Assembly (NCBI GenBank): GCA_022496805.1
Contig: CM040107.1
Span: 14,681,501 to 14,745,500 of the forward strand
Length of the DNA stretch: 64,000 nucleotides
Reading direction: 5' to 3'
Source: Pohlia nutans
Taxonomy: Eukaryota; Streptophyta; Bryopsida; Bryales; Mniaceae
In this document: positions 11,402 through 23,194 of the stretch, in pieces
Position numbering within the stretch: position 1 is the stretch's first letter
Layout: the number at the start of each line of letters is the position of its first letter
Program-made: the position numbers and the translations under genes
Notes under the pieces: generated by a model
Database searches by the model: none
Seen by the model: only the letters and a program-made list of their open reading frames with translations
Told to the model about the DNA's origin: nothing

Positions 11402-14400
11402 TCAATCTGCCCTATAATCAGAATCTCCTTTCACCTCTGCTCTGCTACTGTCCTCTGGATCATACGACTCGTCGTCACTGTGAAAGTAATACTCGTTATC
11501 CTTTCTCTCCTTCTTTACTGGTTGGATACTCTTCATTTTCCATGTGGATCCACTTGTGTCAAGGGGTGTTTTAACTCGTCCTGGCTTTGGCGGAGAAGCA
11601 GCAAATGGTTGCATGAGACTTTTTAGTTTCGCGTTGCCGTTTCCTGTTGCGCCATATTTATCTCCACTCGATGATATATGTTTCGGGCCCACAAGTGTCT
11701 CCTTCACCGTTATCTTCTGCATTGGGCGTTGATTGTGCCTTGGGGGCACACCTGATGGCTTCTTTATTATAGCTACTGATAAAGGCAAATTTTCGTCGCT
11801 TTCCGAATCTGCATCCGATTCTCTCACATGTTTATTCACTACTTTGGAAAGGGATACCAATCCCGTTGAAGATGCAAGTGGAACTCGGGGTGTTGGTGTT
11901 TTAGAATTATCAAGTAAGGCTCTAGATGCAAGGGCTGTCCTCTGCATTTGGTCCTCAAGACGAGGTCCACGAGGAGAACCTCACTCTCCAAACTTCAACG
12001 GACTGTTACTGATTGGACCAAAATCTTCCTCTATGCCTTTCCATTTGGAGTGGCCATTGTTCACCATTGTGGCCTTTTGCCTAGGAGAAAGCTCCAACTC
12101 AGAATCTTTGGGGTCCTTCGAAACACCCTCATGCACGGTGTCAATCCTTGTACTACCATCTTCACCACGTTTGTCCCCCTCTTCTTCACTCAACGCCGGA
12201 ATTGAATTGTCCTCTTCTCTGACATTCACACCGGTATCGTCGGCACTTGATGCTTGCACGTGATTGCCCTCCTCTCCATCCTCAGCAAACTCGTATACAT
12301 CGTCGCTTGATCGACCAGATCTTACTAGAGAGGAATCAGGCCTTTGTGGAGAGAGTTGATCACTCCAATCGTCAAGAGGCACATCAGCCCAGCGATCATT
12401 GTCTGATGCATGATTACCCACCCAATCGCCTTCATCATCTCCATCCAATTCTTCTGAAGCGGAATCCGAATCCTCTGATGATACATTTTCGTTGTACCAC
12501 TTCTTCTCATCCTTTCTGTTAGCCTTTGCAAGGAGCTTTGAATTTGTGTACACGTACACTAAATCTTCAGCCCTCTTTTGTTGGAGGCGATTCCGAGACC
12601 TGTTGTGCATGAAAGAATATCTACTCCAATTGCGTTCGCATGATGACGATGACACAGTTTGTGCTAGGATTCTCCATGCTATTGGTGCAATGAGCTTTCC
12701 GCATGCCCCTTCAAAATCCCACCATGCATGAGGCGAACACTTATGTTGTTTCGGATCCAACATATTGTGGAATGGCGGTTCCTTGTGACGGAATGCCAAA
12801 AACTCTAGCACCACATCCGGATATGTTTCTAGAGAACATAATTTCCCAAGCACACGCTTGCATGCTGTGATGGCATCTAAGTCGTCTGCCAAGTCCTTAT
12901 CGTGTAGCAAATACGGATTCAAAAGTGCACCCGCATCGTGTAAATCCGTTCTGACCAATGCCCATCGGTCGCGGAAGTGCTTCTCCACATCAATGCTTTC
13001 TCCACCGTCCAATGGAAAGAACTCATCCTTCACCCTTTCAATGTGTTTCTCCACATTGTGAAAGATGTGTCAAATTTTGCCCATACCAGGTTCCCCACTG
13101 TCAAAATCCCGCAGTGCATACATCAACGGTGCAACCACCTCCTGAAAGTTAGTGCATCTTTGCCAAAAGTGATCATCCAGTATATACCTTCTCACATCTC
13201 GAGAGATAGTGCGCGCTTTGATTCCCCCCCCGCTTGTCTCGGAGTGTGACGACATAGGACGTCCACTGTTCGTCCACAACTGACTGCTCTAAGGCCTGTC
13301 TGACCTCGAGTAATCGATCCACCATCATGAAATTTGATCCAAATCTAGTTTTCCCTGCCAATACTAGGCTGAACTTCTTCTCGTGCTTTCGAAATACTGC
13401 AAGTGGCATGTGTCTCTTCTTTATAAACGTCACGATCGTCCGGGCCTTCTTCAACACCTGAGTTATCCAGTTTGCCTTCGCGATGTCCCCCAATAATAGG
13501 TTCATTGCGTGAACAACACATCCTTGGAAGTATATGTGGTCATATTTGTTCGTCACGAGATCCGCTGCTGCCTTCATGACAGATGCGTTGTCCGTTGCAA
13601 TTTGCACCACGTTCTGCGATCCAACGCCTTCAATGAACTTCTCTATGATGGTCGTTTGGTACGTTGTTGTCTTCGAATGTCCCAAAGTGTCTACCGATCC
13701 AAGACAGTGTTCTCCTACCGCAGACACTATCATGCAATTGAATAATGGTTGGTTTGTGCACGAGCTCCATCCATCAAATGTCAACGTGGCTCCAAACTTG
13801 CGAATGCTATCTGCCATTTTACCTTCCAAGACCACCCCTAGCTCATTCTTGGCCTGCATCAAGAGTTTCTTCCGTAAGTCATTGTAAGAGGGTGGTGTGT
13901 ATGGTCCCCGAAAAGCAGAAGTCTTCCGTACGGCCTCTTTGAAAGTTGAATTCCGTGCTATCGCAAAAGGGATATTCGCCTCATAAAAGAACCTTGCCCA
14001 TATCTTGTCTAACTCCCTTCGTTTGTCTTCCTGAAAACCCTCTGGTATTCCTGCTTGTCGCAATGGACGGACGGCGCTGCCAGCTGCACTGTCACGTTCC
14101 GTGGATGGTGGTCTGCTCGCGGTAGTTTCGTTTGTATTAGAACCTGACCTCTGATTTGGAATCTCTTGTGGTCCATCGCGTGACTCTCGATCCAGCGATT
14201 GCGGTGTGCAAAGCTCCATCATGTCCATATTTCCCGCTCTCGAAGTGCGACGTTCATCGGATAGATCTGGATTTGGACGCTTAGGAGGATCTCCTTTGCA
14301 ATTAACAAAGAGCCCTTTAATCTGCGGTGTGAGTCTCTTGCATATACCGACGCCAGTGTCACGGTTTCTTGATGCGTTCCGGTATCCAAGGTGACTCAAC

Positions 14401-14498
14401 ATCCTCGCCGCCTTCCTTGCAAATAGTGCTGCACATAGTAAGCACTTCACTTTTTCGGGGGTTATATCCACATACCAATCTTCCCAATCGCTTGGCAT
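11402..14498 (-). pseudogene. hAT-superfamily transposase (BED zinc finger, DUF659, hATC), interrupted
   Basis: Cut-and-paste DNA transposase. The start is ATG at 14498. The BED-type finger has C19, C22, H36 and C53 (VKCLLCAALF..LSHLGY..GIC). The catalytic region shows TFDGWSS with D242, IATDNASV with D303, and CVVH at 326-329 with MNLLLGDIAK. The hATC dimerisation domain, at about 12.55-12.74 kb, shows WWDFEGACGKLIAPIAWRIL and CERNWS. The C-terminal ~350 residues are an acidic, Ser-rich extension. Reading is broken three times: a frameshift at an eight-C run (13224-13231), TGA at 13070-13072 and TGA at 11981-11983. Frames rejoin after each, so the gene is recently damaged, or the C8 run is a sequencing error. 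Both TGAs could be CGA (Arg) with C changed to T. GC-rich motif arrays flank both sides. Confidence 0.88.
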
Positions 14499-14610
14499 CT
14501 TGAAAGGTTCAAGCGGGTTTAGGTTCTGCTACCCAATAGTTTTAAGTGACGGCGTGCACTACCTCGTGATCGCGCGACGAAAAAATGTATCATGTATGTA
14601 AAATACAGTA

Positions 14611-14640
14611 GTTGTCAAATTCCGAACGGAATTTGACAAC
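14611..14640. other. Perfect 30-bp dyad
   Basis: GTTGTCAAATTCCG, AA, CGGAATTTGACAAC: 14-bp perfect arms with a 2-bp centre, about 110 bp upstream of the transposase start. It could be a regulator or transposase binding site. Function unknown. Confidence 0.7.
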
Positions 14641-14706
14641 CGCGCATTCAAACTCAGTAATGGTCAAGCAAGGAATACCAAAAGGTTGCCCACATCCCTT
14701 GACAAC

Positions 14707-14730
14707 TGGTGAGTTCGAATGAACTCACCA
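14707..14730. other. Perfect 24-bp dyad
   Basis: TGGTGAGTTC, GAAT, GAACTCACCA: 10-bp perfect arms with a 4-bp centre, 66 bp from the previous dyad, in the region between two divergent element genes. Confidence 0.65.
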
Positions 14731-14774
14731 AAAGAAAACCTTCATGCTTTATAGTACCATATGCCGAACTAGCC

Positions 14775-15200
14775 GTTGGACAGCCTGGCCCCTCACAAGC
14801 GGACTGCACTGGTCCGTTATGCCGTCCGCTGTGCCGTCTGATTTGCCGTCCGATCGATTTGGGCTGGATCGGACGCACTGGAGGGGACGGTCCGGATCGG
14901 CCGGGATGCATCGGACGTGTTCGACCGGACGCGCTGGATCGGACGGGCTGGATCGGACGGGGTCCATCGGGCGGACTAGATCGGAAGGCAGAATCCGACG
15001 GCAGAATCGGATGCGATGCATCGGATGCACCAAAACAGCGGACGCCTTAGGGTTTCGGTTTAGGGTTTAGGATCGGCCGCCGCCGCCCCATCGGACGACG
15101 ATGATCGGACGGGCAGCACGCTCCGGACGACAGATCGGACGGCAGGCCCGGTTCGGAGGGGCGGACGGGCTGGTTCGGGCAGGGGGACGCGGACGGCCCC
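14775..15200. repeat. GC-rich CCGTCCG / CGGACGG array between the hAT and RING genes
   Basis: The motif is in the CCGTCCG orientation at about 14815-14852, then switches to CGGACGG (often GATCGGACG) from about 14868 to 15198. Read with the arrays at 10.7-11.0 kb and 19.35-19.5 kb, each gene between them is bracketed by inwardly symmetric arrays. A telomere-like TTTAGGGTTT pair lies at about 15044-15070 inside it. Confidence 0.65.
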
Positions 15201-15291
15201 ATTTCCTCTCACTTCTCACTCCTAAATCAGGTTGCTGGCAATTCCCTTTGTGGACTTCCTGGCCTTATTTACTACAAGGGTGAGAGGTCAT

Positions 15292-15332
15292 ATGCTTATT
15301 GTGACCAATCACCGGTTGGTCACAATAAGCAT
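15292..15332. other. Perfect 17-bp-arm dyad upstream of the RING gene
   Basis: ATGCTTATTGTGACCAA, TCACCGG, TTGGTCACAATAAGCAT: 17-bp perfect arms with a 7-bp centre. It lies between the motif array and the 36-bp leader repeats, where a promoter element or element-end site would be expected. Confidence 0.7.
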
Positions 15333-15354
15333 CTAACACACTTTATTCATATCT

Positions 15355-15515
15355 TCGCGATATTTTCACACGGACGGGTCACTCGCATTATCGCGGTTTT
15401 CTTACACAGACGGTTCTTACACATTTTCGCGGGGTTTTTACGCAAACGGTTGATTCACATTATCGCGGGATTACCTCACGGTTTAGGGTACACGATCGAT
15501 TCACCTCGTCGCGGC
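15355..15515. repeat. 36-bp repeats with TCGCGG in the leader of the RING gene
   Basis: TCGCG(A/G) cores at 15355, 15391, 15427, 15463 and 15509 give spacings of 36, 36, 36 and 46 bp. An ACGG lies between successive cores. This is the likely promoter or untranslated leader of the gene that begins near 15563. Confidence 0.7.
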
Positions 15516-15562
15516 ATTTCGTCTCGGTAATTGCACACAATTCATTCACACATCGCTAAGCA

Positions 15563-18500
15563 TTGGCCGATGATCAACGTGAGGGTCACGTTCCGAATGC
15601 GAATGCTGGGCCTAGGAGGATCAAGCCTAAGGGGGCCCTGCATGCGATCGATTACGCCGTATTGGACGACCCAACTATTCTAGCCGCACCACGATGGGAA
15701 GAAGTTAAGGACGAATATTGGTCTGCCGCGGATTGCAGAGTATATGTCAAACTGTCCCACATTGGTAAACTGTGGCCGAGGGAACAATTACCATTGATGG
15801 CAAAAACCTTTACTACCAAACCAAACTTGTGCAAAGATGATCATTTCCTTCACCGAGCGGAAGAGGTATGGAGGGCATTGTTTGGAGCTCGTTCGAAGTC
15901 AAAGGGAACGTTCAACTACAACATACTGGCAATAGTCTATGCGGAATTAAGGTTGGAGCACAAGGTGGATTGGAGTACATACCCTGCAACTAGATCGACT
16001 CCAACTCAGTTGGCAGACGAGCAGCGAGATATTCCTGATTTGTATGATCCAGCATCAACAAGCACAAAAGAGATGTTGGTCTCTTTAAAGAAAACGGGCA
16101 CGTCGACTACAAGCAGCTCAGGTCGAGTCACTCGAGTGGAAGTCAAACCAAAGACCGCTAAATTACCAGTACTGCCTATGGCCGCTTTGGACAATTTGGA
16201 TGCAAGTGTGGAAACCGAAGTCAATGCTGAACGGGAGGAAATAGAAGTCAAAGTTGAATGGGACTTAGAAGACAAAGTCGAAGATATTGCAACTTCTCCG
16301 TCTCAATCGGTACCGTGCAAGACGGGTGAGGAACTGTTGCCGCATAACCCATCCACGCTAATTCAGGCAACTACGGAATCAAAGGGGAAACAAAAGTTGA
16401 GGTCCGATACAATTACCACGGAGGGCCGCTAAGAAAAGTATAACTTTGGAACGGACTGGGCGGTTCAGGTGGGAAAGGGCGGTCCAAGCAATCCAAGTTC
16501 CTCGACTCCGAGCGAGAAACGCGCATGTCCGGATGACACGGATACACTAATTCGTTATCCAAATGGACGTTGGGGAAATTGCGGGACTTGTGAGGCAAAG
16601 AGAATGCCTATTGAGGATCTAATGATTTCGTACGGGCAGTTGGCGGAGAAAGTTCCCAAGGTGGGTGAAATTGCAGAAGCAGAGCAGTGGGAACTGTCCA
16701 ACGAGTTCCCCGACTTGGAAAGTGATCTAGGTTCATTGAAACTTCTTTCGAAGAACGTGTACGTGAACTTGGTAAAAGCCATGGACGTAACAACTTTCCT
16801 TCGTACAATTGCACCACAGCTCGCTAGAGATGTCCAATCAATTGAGAAAAAATTGGGCCGTTGGGGGCCAGTCATCGAAAAGGCGAAGCGTGTTGATGAG
16901 CTCACGAAGAGACTAAAAGAAACAACGGAATGTGCAAGGGGATTTGAGCGCTTGGCGAGAGAAACCATAAAGCAACTGCAGTCGACCATCATAAAGAACC
17001 ATTTGAAGACCCTACATCTCCTGATGATGAATTGGCAGTTGATAGAAGAGGTAGAGAAGCTGCGAGAAGAAACTACAAAGAAAGAAGCATTACCTCAAGA
17101 ATTTTGGGTCCCTTCGGAGCAGCTCGCTATTTCGTTGAATGCCAACACTTCGAACGCAGCAGTACTTGAAGAAACTCTTGCCCCATCGGACCAGTTGTCT
17201 CTTCCATTGGATGCGCAGGTTTTGGACGGAGTAGTACTTGAAGAAACTCTTTCCCTATCAGACCAATTGTCTCTTCCATTTGATGCCCATACTTCAGACG
17301 AAACAGTGGTTAAAGATACTGTACCTCCATCGGAGCAGTTGCCCCTTCGTCTGGATGCCAAACCTCCGACGGTGACCTCCACAATGAACAGGATCCTTCG
17401 AATTCGCTAGAGCGGCCAGGTGTAGCGGCGGTATTCGTGGCGGTTGATAGGATGCAGGAAGAACCCTAGAGAAGGCCACCAACCGAAGCCGGGGAAGCCA
17501 GTAACCGTGAGATCGAGACGTTGAGACAACAATTGCATCAAGAAGAGATTGACAGGGATATAGCCAGGTGTGAATTACTCGTGAGCAAAGCCTGCCTTGG
17601 TTGAGTTATGTCCACTAATTAAAGGCTGTCGATGAATTGGTCGCGCGTGAGTTGTATTTGATGTTCCAGTACGAGGAGAAAAAAAGTGGGAATCTCTCTT
17701 CTATGCTAGGAAGTTTGAGGAGGGTGCAAGAATTATTTGATCGACAAGTCGTGCTGCTTGGAGCGCGTACAATGACTACGTTAACCATGTGGGGTGATGT
17801 TGACGTGATGATGACACGGGCACATGGGATTTGTTGTTCTCTGGAAACAAGCAACATGGACTGGGCTTCGGCGATCAAAGAAGGGTAGATGCCATATAAC
17901 GTGTTTTCCTCGCATTTGTTGGAGAAGGAGCAGAAGGTGGTTCATACATGTAATCCAGCTCCCGACTTTTTGAAAGAGACATGTTGCTTGTGTCAGTATG
18001 GGTTTGGTCCAGAAGGAGCGATCCAATTGGGACAATGTCAGCATACCTTTCATATTAAGTGCGTTGCGGAACATTGCTTACGACGCTCTTGATGTACCCA
18101 GTGCAATTCTCCTATACATGTCAGATTCTATGAAATGATGGGCCTTCGCGCCTTTATGCCATCTGGTCATGAATACAACCAGTGGAACCTTCCTCTGGAC
18201 CAAAAACCGAAGAAGTTTCTAAATTACAAAAACTAGGGTCAACCATTGGTATGGGATGTTAACTTCGACTGCCATGACTTGTACCATTTGCACGCAGAAG
18301 GGTCTGAGGTAGAAGATTTTATGGACAAGGACGAAATTTTCTGGATGACCCGAGATTACGAGATCGAAGTGCGAGCACGTGCAATTGTGAACGAGGCGGA
18401 CCGGGAGGTGTTTTGCCGCAACTTTGGGGGACATTGGAGCGTACATCACAAAAAGTTCTTCCGATTCCCAAAGAATGAAGTTAAAAAGAGAGATGATAAC

Positions 18501-19007
18501 ACGTGGTACGAGGCATCCGGTCCCGTCTTAGGAGAACAACACGGAACGTATGACCGTACGTTGATTGGCAGAGCTCTGGTCCTTTCAAAGTTGGAGGAGG
18601 CGGCTAGGCTTCGTGCCGCAACGACCGAGGACATGTTCATTGATGAGGAGAATTCCTATGCGGATGTTGCAGGTGCATTTGATAGGAGGATCAATGACGT
18701 CATCGAAATGTGGCGACGTCATATGTTGACATCAAACTGGTCAACGACATTTGGAGAAACCAAGCAAACTGTAACTCTTGTTGTCTGTCGTGTGGAGAAG
18801 TACATGGAGGTTTTTAAGGCAAGAGAGGTGGATATGGATCATTCTCGCAAGGGGAAACGAAAGGCCGACGAGGATGACAATTGGGAACCATCTCAAGACA
18901 ACGTTGAAAAGAAGCTTGCGATAGATTCAGAGGTTGAGGCAGGCGGTACAATCACTCATGGCAGTCAGCGTAGACGTACTCGTTCGATGAATATTGATAT
19001 TGCATGA
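15563..19007 (+). pseudogene. Unknown element-like protein: novel N-terminal domain, coiled coil, 24-residue repeats, RING-H2 finger
   Basis: A degraded ~1,100-residue gene. The N-terminal domain (15.66-16.0 kb) has YVKLSHIGKLWPREQ and ends KVDWSTY. It matches the N-terminus of the gene at 24592. Next come an acidic linker, a Leu/Glu/Lys-rich helical part (16.6-17.1 kb), three and a half 24-residue repeats (17111-17372), more helical sequence (17.5-17.85 kb), and a RING-H2 finger at about 17982-18107 (CCLC..CQHTFHIKC..CTQC). A ~300-residue charged C-terminus ends RRRTRSMNIDIA. RING-H2 fingers usually act in E3 ubiquitin ligases. Breaks: TAA 16430, TAG 17408 and another TAG in 17411-17480, frame changes between 17410 and 17637, TAG 17886, TGA 18090 (inside the RING), TAG 18234. 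The expected start reads TTGGCC, not ATGGCC, so the start codon may be lost. The family is unnamed to me. Confidence 0.7.
17111..17372 (+). repeat. 72-bp in-frame repeats (24 residues each)
   Basis: Three units and a partial fourth begin at 17111, 17183, 17255 and 17327. Each encodes PS(E/D)QLxLxLDA, then a variable part, then VLEETL or similar. They are in register and in frame with the RING gene, so they expanded while it was still coding. Confidence 0.85.
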
Positions 19008-19345
19008 CTGTTTTTAAGCCATTTGGCTACTATATGAATATATATAACTCTATCAGTATTCACGTTTCCATTCTTGTTGGCTTCCATGTAGAATACTTTT
19101 TCCACACTCGGTTTTCTTTCACTTCTCTATTTATACTTTTTGCAAAACTCATAATAATAGAGAATTCGCATGACATTTTTTTAATTTGAAGGACTCCCAC
19201 AAATGCAATTTATTTTTTATCGTGTTATAATTTTAAAAAAGAAACTGGGACAGCAGTGTAGGCATTTAGAGGTTTACCTAGTCAAAGTAGCTGATCAGAA
19301 GACATAATGAAGGAAGGACTCTTCCTCTAAGCAAATTTTTTTTTT
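19008..19345. other. 3' flank of the RING gene
   Basis: AT-rich, with no open frame of interest. It presumably includes the 3' untranslated region and ends at the CCGTCCG array. Confidence 0.35.
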
Positions 19346-19349
19346 CACT

Positions 19350-19502
19350 GCCGCCGTCCGAAACCTGCTGTCCGCTTCTCGCCGTCCGCTTCTCGCCATC
19401 CGCTAATCGCCGTCCGGTCCGGGGCCCCGAAATGCCGTCCGCTTCACGGTGTCCGATCCGCCGTCCGATGCATCCGTCCGATTCGTCCGTTCGGACCGCC
19501 CA
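19350..19502. repeat. GC-rich CCGTCCG array, right of the RING gene
   Basis: At least nine CCGTCCG or near copies in 150 bp, nearly all in the CCGTCCG orientation. That is opposite to the array at the gene's left (14868-15198). This matches the inverted-end arrangement expected of a DNA transposon, but no clean terminal inverted repeat or target duplication was found. Confidence 0.6.
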
Positions 19503-20217
19503 CAGTCAGATCCTATGAAGTTGTTCAACTCAACAACTTCCCAGATTGGAATAAATGCCATGAGGAATCCAATGATTGTGATTAAGTGAGCCAAAGAGTC
19601 CTATTAACCTCCAAATGTTCTCACCCTTTTCAGATTTGGCCGTTTTTCAAAGATGTATTATAAAATGCAACTAAGAGGGATATTTTCAACTCGATGAATG
19701 AATAAAAGTTGTACATCATGAATGTTAGATTCTATCCATACGGTTGGATTTGCAATTGCTATCACCAATTTTTGTGTATTAATTTTCAAACTTCAAAGTT
19801 AGAGCTCTTTTGGAATATGATTACGAATAAGATATTGGCAATCTAATAACGAAATCTTTTGTGATGGGTTGAAATGTAATGCTTTAAGTGTAGTGATTTT
19901 TGGAGATTTTTTGGTTACTTAATTTTAGTACTTCACTTTCTCAAGAGCACTTTTAGACTAAAATCTTTGAAATTTTGGGTGGAACACTACAACATGACAT
20001 GAGGCATAAAAATTTCACAAATCATCCCCTCTCTAATCGGATCACACATGCACAAAGCTAACTTCCCATAAAAGTTTAAGTAAAAGATCCACACTGCAAA
20101 AAGTGCATGCTGGATGAAAAATCGGAGTTCAAATCCGTACATCATGCAAAATATGCATGATTGGGCCGTTAGGGGTTAACCCTTTGAGGACAACGCAACA
20201 TATTGGTATGGTGAAAT
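19503..20217. other. AT-rich intergenic DNA, nothing recognised
   Basis: No ORF of note. A T-loop-like GTTCAAATC near 20120 has no tRNA cloverleaf around it. Confidence 0.35.
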
Positions 20218-20228
20218 CGATCACAGGA

Positions 20229-20717
20229 TTTGCATATTTGAAATATCACATTGGGTGATTTATAATTTTGCATTCCTAGTCATTAGCAGTATGAAGGTAT
20301 AATAAAAGTTTCAACATGATTGGAAGATATTTTGAATATTTACAAATTTTATTATGTAAACACGACAAAATTTCAAAATAAATATACTTTTGTCAAATTT
20401 AATATCAAGTTTTTTATTTAACGTAGATAAAAGTTACATTTACATGTAGTAAAGGTATGAAAGCAAAAGATATAAAAGAGTCCTATGATTCGAGCATTAT
20501 TAGAAAGCCCTTTGTATTTAGGACACTCCAATTTCAAATTTCTCAACGTTGGAAAAACTTCAATAGATTTTCTACTTTCCAATCCCAACGGTCAAAAGAT
20601 GTATCATAACTTAACTTAAACATCTAACGAAAACTCCAACTACATAAAAGCTAAAACGCTAGATTTTAAGGACGTTGGACCAAAAATCAAGCATAATATG
20701 GTTGATTGGGCACTTAG
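20229..20717 (+). repeat. Left arm of a large inverted repeat
   Basis: This ~488-bp arm is the reverse complement, with moderate divergence, of 22596-23083. For example AACTTAACTTAAACATCTAA here matches TTAGATGTTTAAGTTAAGTT at about 22687. A 14-bp direct repeat CGATCACAGGATTT lies at 20218-20231 on this side and 23157-23170 on the other. The pair may be long terminal inverted repeats of a ~2.9-kb element. Confidence 0.85.
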
Positions 20718-21200
20718 GTTACACATATGAATTTTAGATTCAATCCATACTTTAAGATCAACGGTTACGAATACCAATTAAGTTGTATGAATATAAAATG
20801 ACTTGGGATTCAAAAAGAAGTGAATTTCAATGGTTGAGATCATATATGAATAGTGACTAAGTGAAGTCATTTTAACAAATGTTGCCAAACAACAATATAA
20901 CATGCATGACTTATTGTTAGAAGTCCCAAAATGTAAAACCACCATCCTTTTACACAATAATCAATAACATGGCACCAAGATCATTCCATTTTGAAACTAT
21001 TTCATTTTTGCTGATAACAAATTTCAGAGTATATTACGGGCTCCATTGTTCAAAGAAGGTGATTCATACATTCGCACATGCGTACACAATATATTTATAT
21101 TATGTTCATATAAATTTATGTATACATAAAAATACATGTGCATATATACGTACATATATATATTGGTACAAGTATGTGTGTGAATGAATGGAGGTAAGTT

Positions 21201-21240
<40 letters not shown>

Positions 21241-22049
21241 TGGATTTGTCGACCATTTATAGATGTACATATTAATATAAACCCTAGACATGCATGCACA
21301 TACGCATACAATAAGATTTATTTATATGTATGTAAATATAAAGGTACATACATGTGCATTCAATATGTTCAACTGTAATTTAATTTCATATATACTATTC
21401 ATATGAACATGCATACAATAGGTTCAAATCTAATTTAATTTCAAGTTTTCCCCTCTAACTAGGTTTGTAAAATATAAATTGTTACATATATTGTGTGATA
21501 ATTTGTTTATGAAAATTGACGTGGTCTTTCCCTCTTAAATTATGATTGTGAATCCATTGAATGAAGTCATTCTAGTAGGTTCGAAGTAATGTATGCATAA
21601 AAAAATTGCTAATTAACTCTTATGGAATTCAAATTGGAACGCAATGCTTCATTATATTGCCTTTATATTTGAATAATTTGCCTATTTATTCAATTGGAAA
21701 GTAATTACAAGTCAAGTCATGAAATTGACCAAAAGTGAGAGGGAGAATGAACAAAGGAAGAAAGGGAGAAGGGTAAGGTGAGGGGGGCAGAGTTAGTTAA
21801 CAATGGAGAGGTAAGAGACATCATGAAAGAGGTGGTCCGGACTGCTCTCCTAGAAGTGAAGCACTACAAGAACTCAATGCGAAGGACAATAAATGTTGGA
21901 ACATTCTTTGACCGTACTCAAAATAGTCCTCGAAGTCCGCGAGGATTCTTGAATTGCGTGTAGACCCAAGGAGTTGGGCTGGAGGAGGAGGAAGGGAGAG
22001 CAATGAAACACCAAAACTCAATACTAACTTTGGAGAAACCCCCTGGGCT
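20718..22049. other. Interior of the inverted-repeat element, holding direct-repeat copy 1 (about 21010-22140)
   Basis: No gene. A (GT)n(TA)n microsatellite lies at 21201-21239. From about 21010 to 22140 the sequence matches 23195-24120 in the same orientation, including ACACAATATATTTATAT, ATTACAAGTCAAGTCATGAA and GTCCGCGAGGATTCTTGAA, with differing microsatellite content. Open frames in either copy are not conserved as proteins. Confidence 0.7.
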
Positions 22050-22250
22050 GCTGGCGCACGCCGTCCGATGCCTGCCGTCCGCACTGCCGTCCGATCCTGC
22101 GTCCTCTCTGCCGTCCGATGAGGCGTCCGCTCTGTCGTTCGATCCGAGGGTTTTGTCCGATGGATCCTGTCCGTCCAATCAGCGCGCTCGCCTTCAATCC
22201 ATTTCATTCGATTCGTCCAATCTCGTCGTCTAAAACCGCCGTCCGAGGTG
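22050..22250. repeat. GC-rich CCGTCCG array
   Basis: GCCGTCCGATG-type motifs repeat about every 12-13 bp at the end of direct-repeat copy 1. They match the start of the array at 24020. Confidence 0.6.
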
Positions 22251-22595
22251 CTTGTACAGATGACCCTTAACCCTTTGGCGCTCGCCTTCATATTCTAAAT
22301 ATTGGATGGTTGCTGATGCGTACATCCATCACATACGGCGACTTCGTACAATAATTAAAATTTGTGATTGTCCATGGTCCATTAAAATATGAATTCCTTC
22401 AAATATTTAACCTTCATAATTTAAAAAAGGTCATTTTCTATTAGAAAATACATAACACTTTAGGACTAATTGGATACATACAAATTCGTGCGTGTGTAAA
22501 CTTTAATTAAAAAAATAAACCAATCCGAAAGGTAAAATTTATATAAAAGTGTATATTGATTGTTGTCAAAGGCATCATTAAACCAACATTAACCC
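22251..22595. other. AT-rich spacer before the right inverted-repeat arm
   Basis: No ORF or motif that I can support. Confidence 0.3.
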
Positions 22596-23083
22596 CGAAG
22601 TGCCCAATCAACCATATTATGCTTGTTTTTTGATCAAACGCCCCAAAAATCAAGTGTTTTAACTTTATTGTAGTTGGTGTTATCATTAGATGTTTAAGTT
22701 AAGTTATGATACATCTTTTGACCGTTGGGATTGGAGAATAGACTTCATTTGAAGATATTTCACCGTCGTGAAATTTGAATTTCGAGTGTTCAAAATGCAA
22801 AGGGATTACTAAAGATGCTTCTATCATAGGTCTCTTTTAATTTCTTCACTTTCAGTCTTTTACTCCTTGGAAATATAACTTTTATGTACCTTAAATATAA
22901 TTTTTGATATTAAATTTAACAAAACTATATTTATTTTGAATTTTTCCCTTGTTTACAAAATAAAATTTGTAAATATTCAAAATATTTTCGAATCATGTTG
23001 AAAATTTTGCCATACCTTCATATTGTTAATGACTGTTTATGAAAAATTATAAATCATACAATGTGATATTTCAAGTATGCAAA
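22596..23083 (-). repeat. Right arm of the large inverted repeat
   Basis: Reverse-complement partner of 20229-20717. It starts at AAGTGCCCAATCAACCATAT and ends near GATATTTCAAGTATGCAAA. Confidence 0.85.
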
Positions 23084-23194
23084 TTATAGTGCTTCGACTT
23101 TTACAAAAGAGGTGAGGACCTTTACTAGGCGTTAAGATAGATAGAAGTAGTTTGATCGATCACAGGATTTCTCCGCCAATGCCTAACGTTTACA

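Noticed and set aside
10690..14788. hAT terminal inverted repeats (CAGGGTTGTCAC at 10692 against GACAGCCTG near 14779)
   Set aside because: Only partial similarity, and no matching 8-bp target duplication outside them.
17574..17625. Possible 44-bp intron (GTGAGC ... CTAAT ... AAAG) in the RING gene
   Set aside because: Too short for a normal plant intron, and nearby stops are not explained by it. A frameshift by mutation is simpler.
20110..20135. tRNA T-loop-like GTTCAAATC
   Set aside because: No acceptor stem, D-arm or anticodon arm can be drawn around it.
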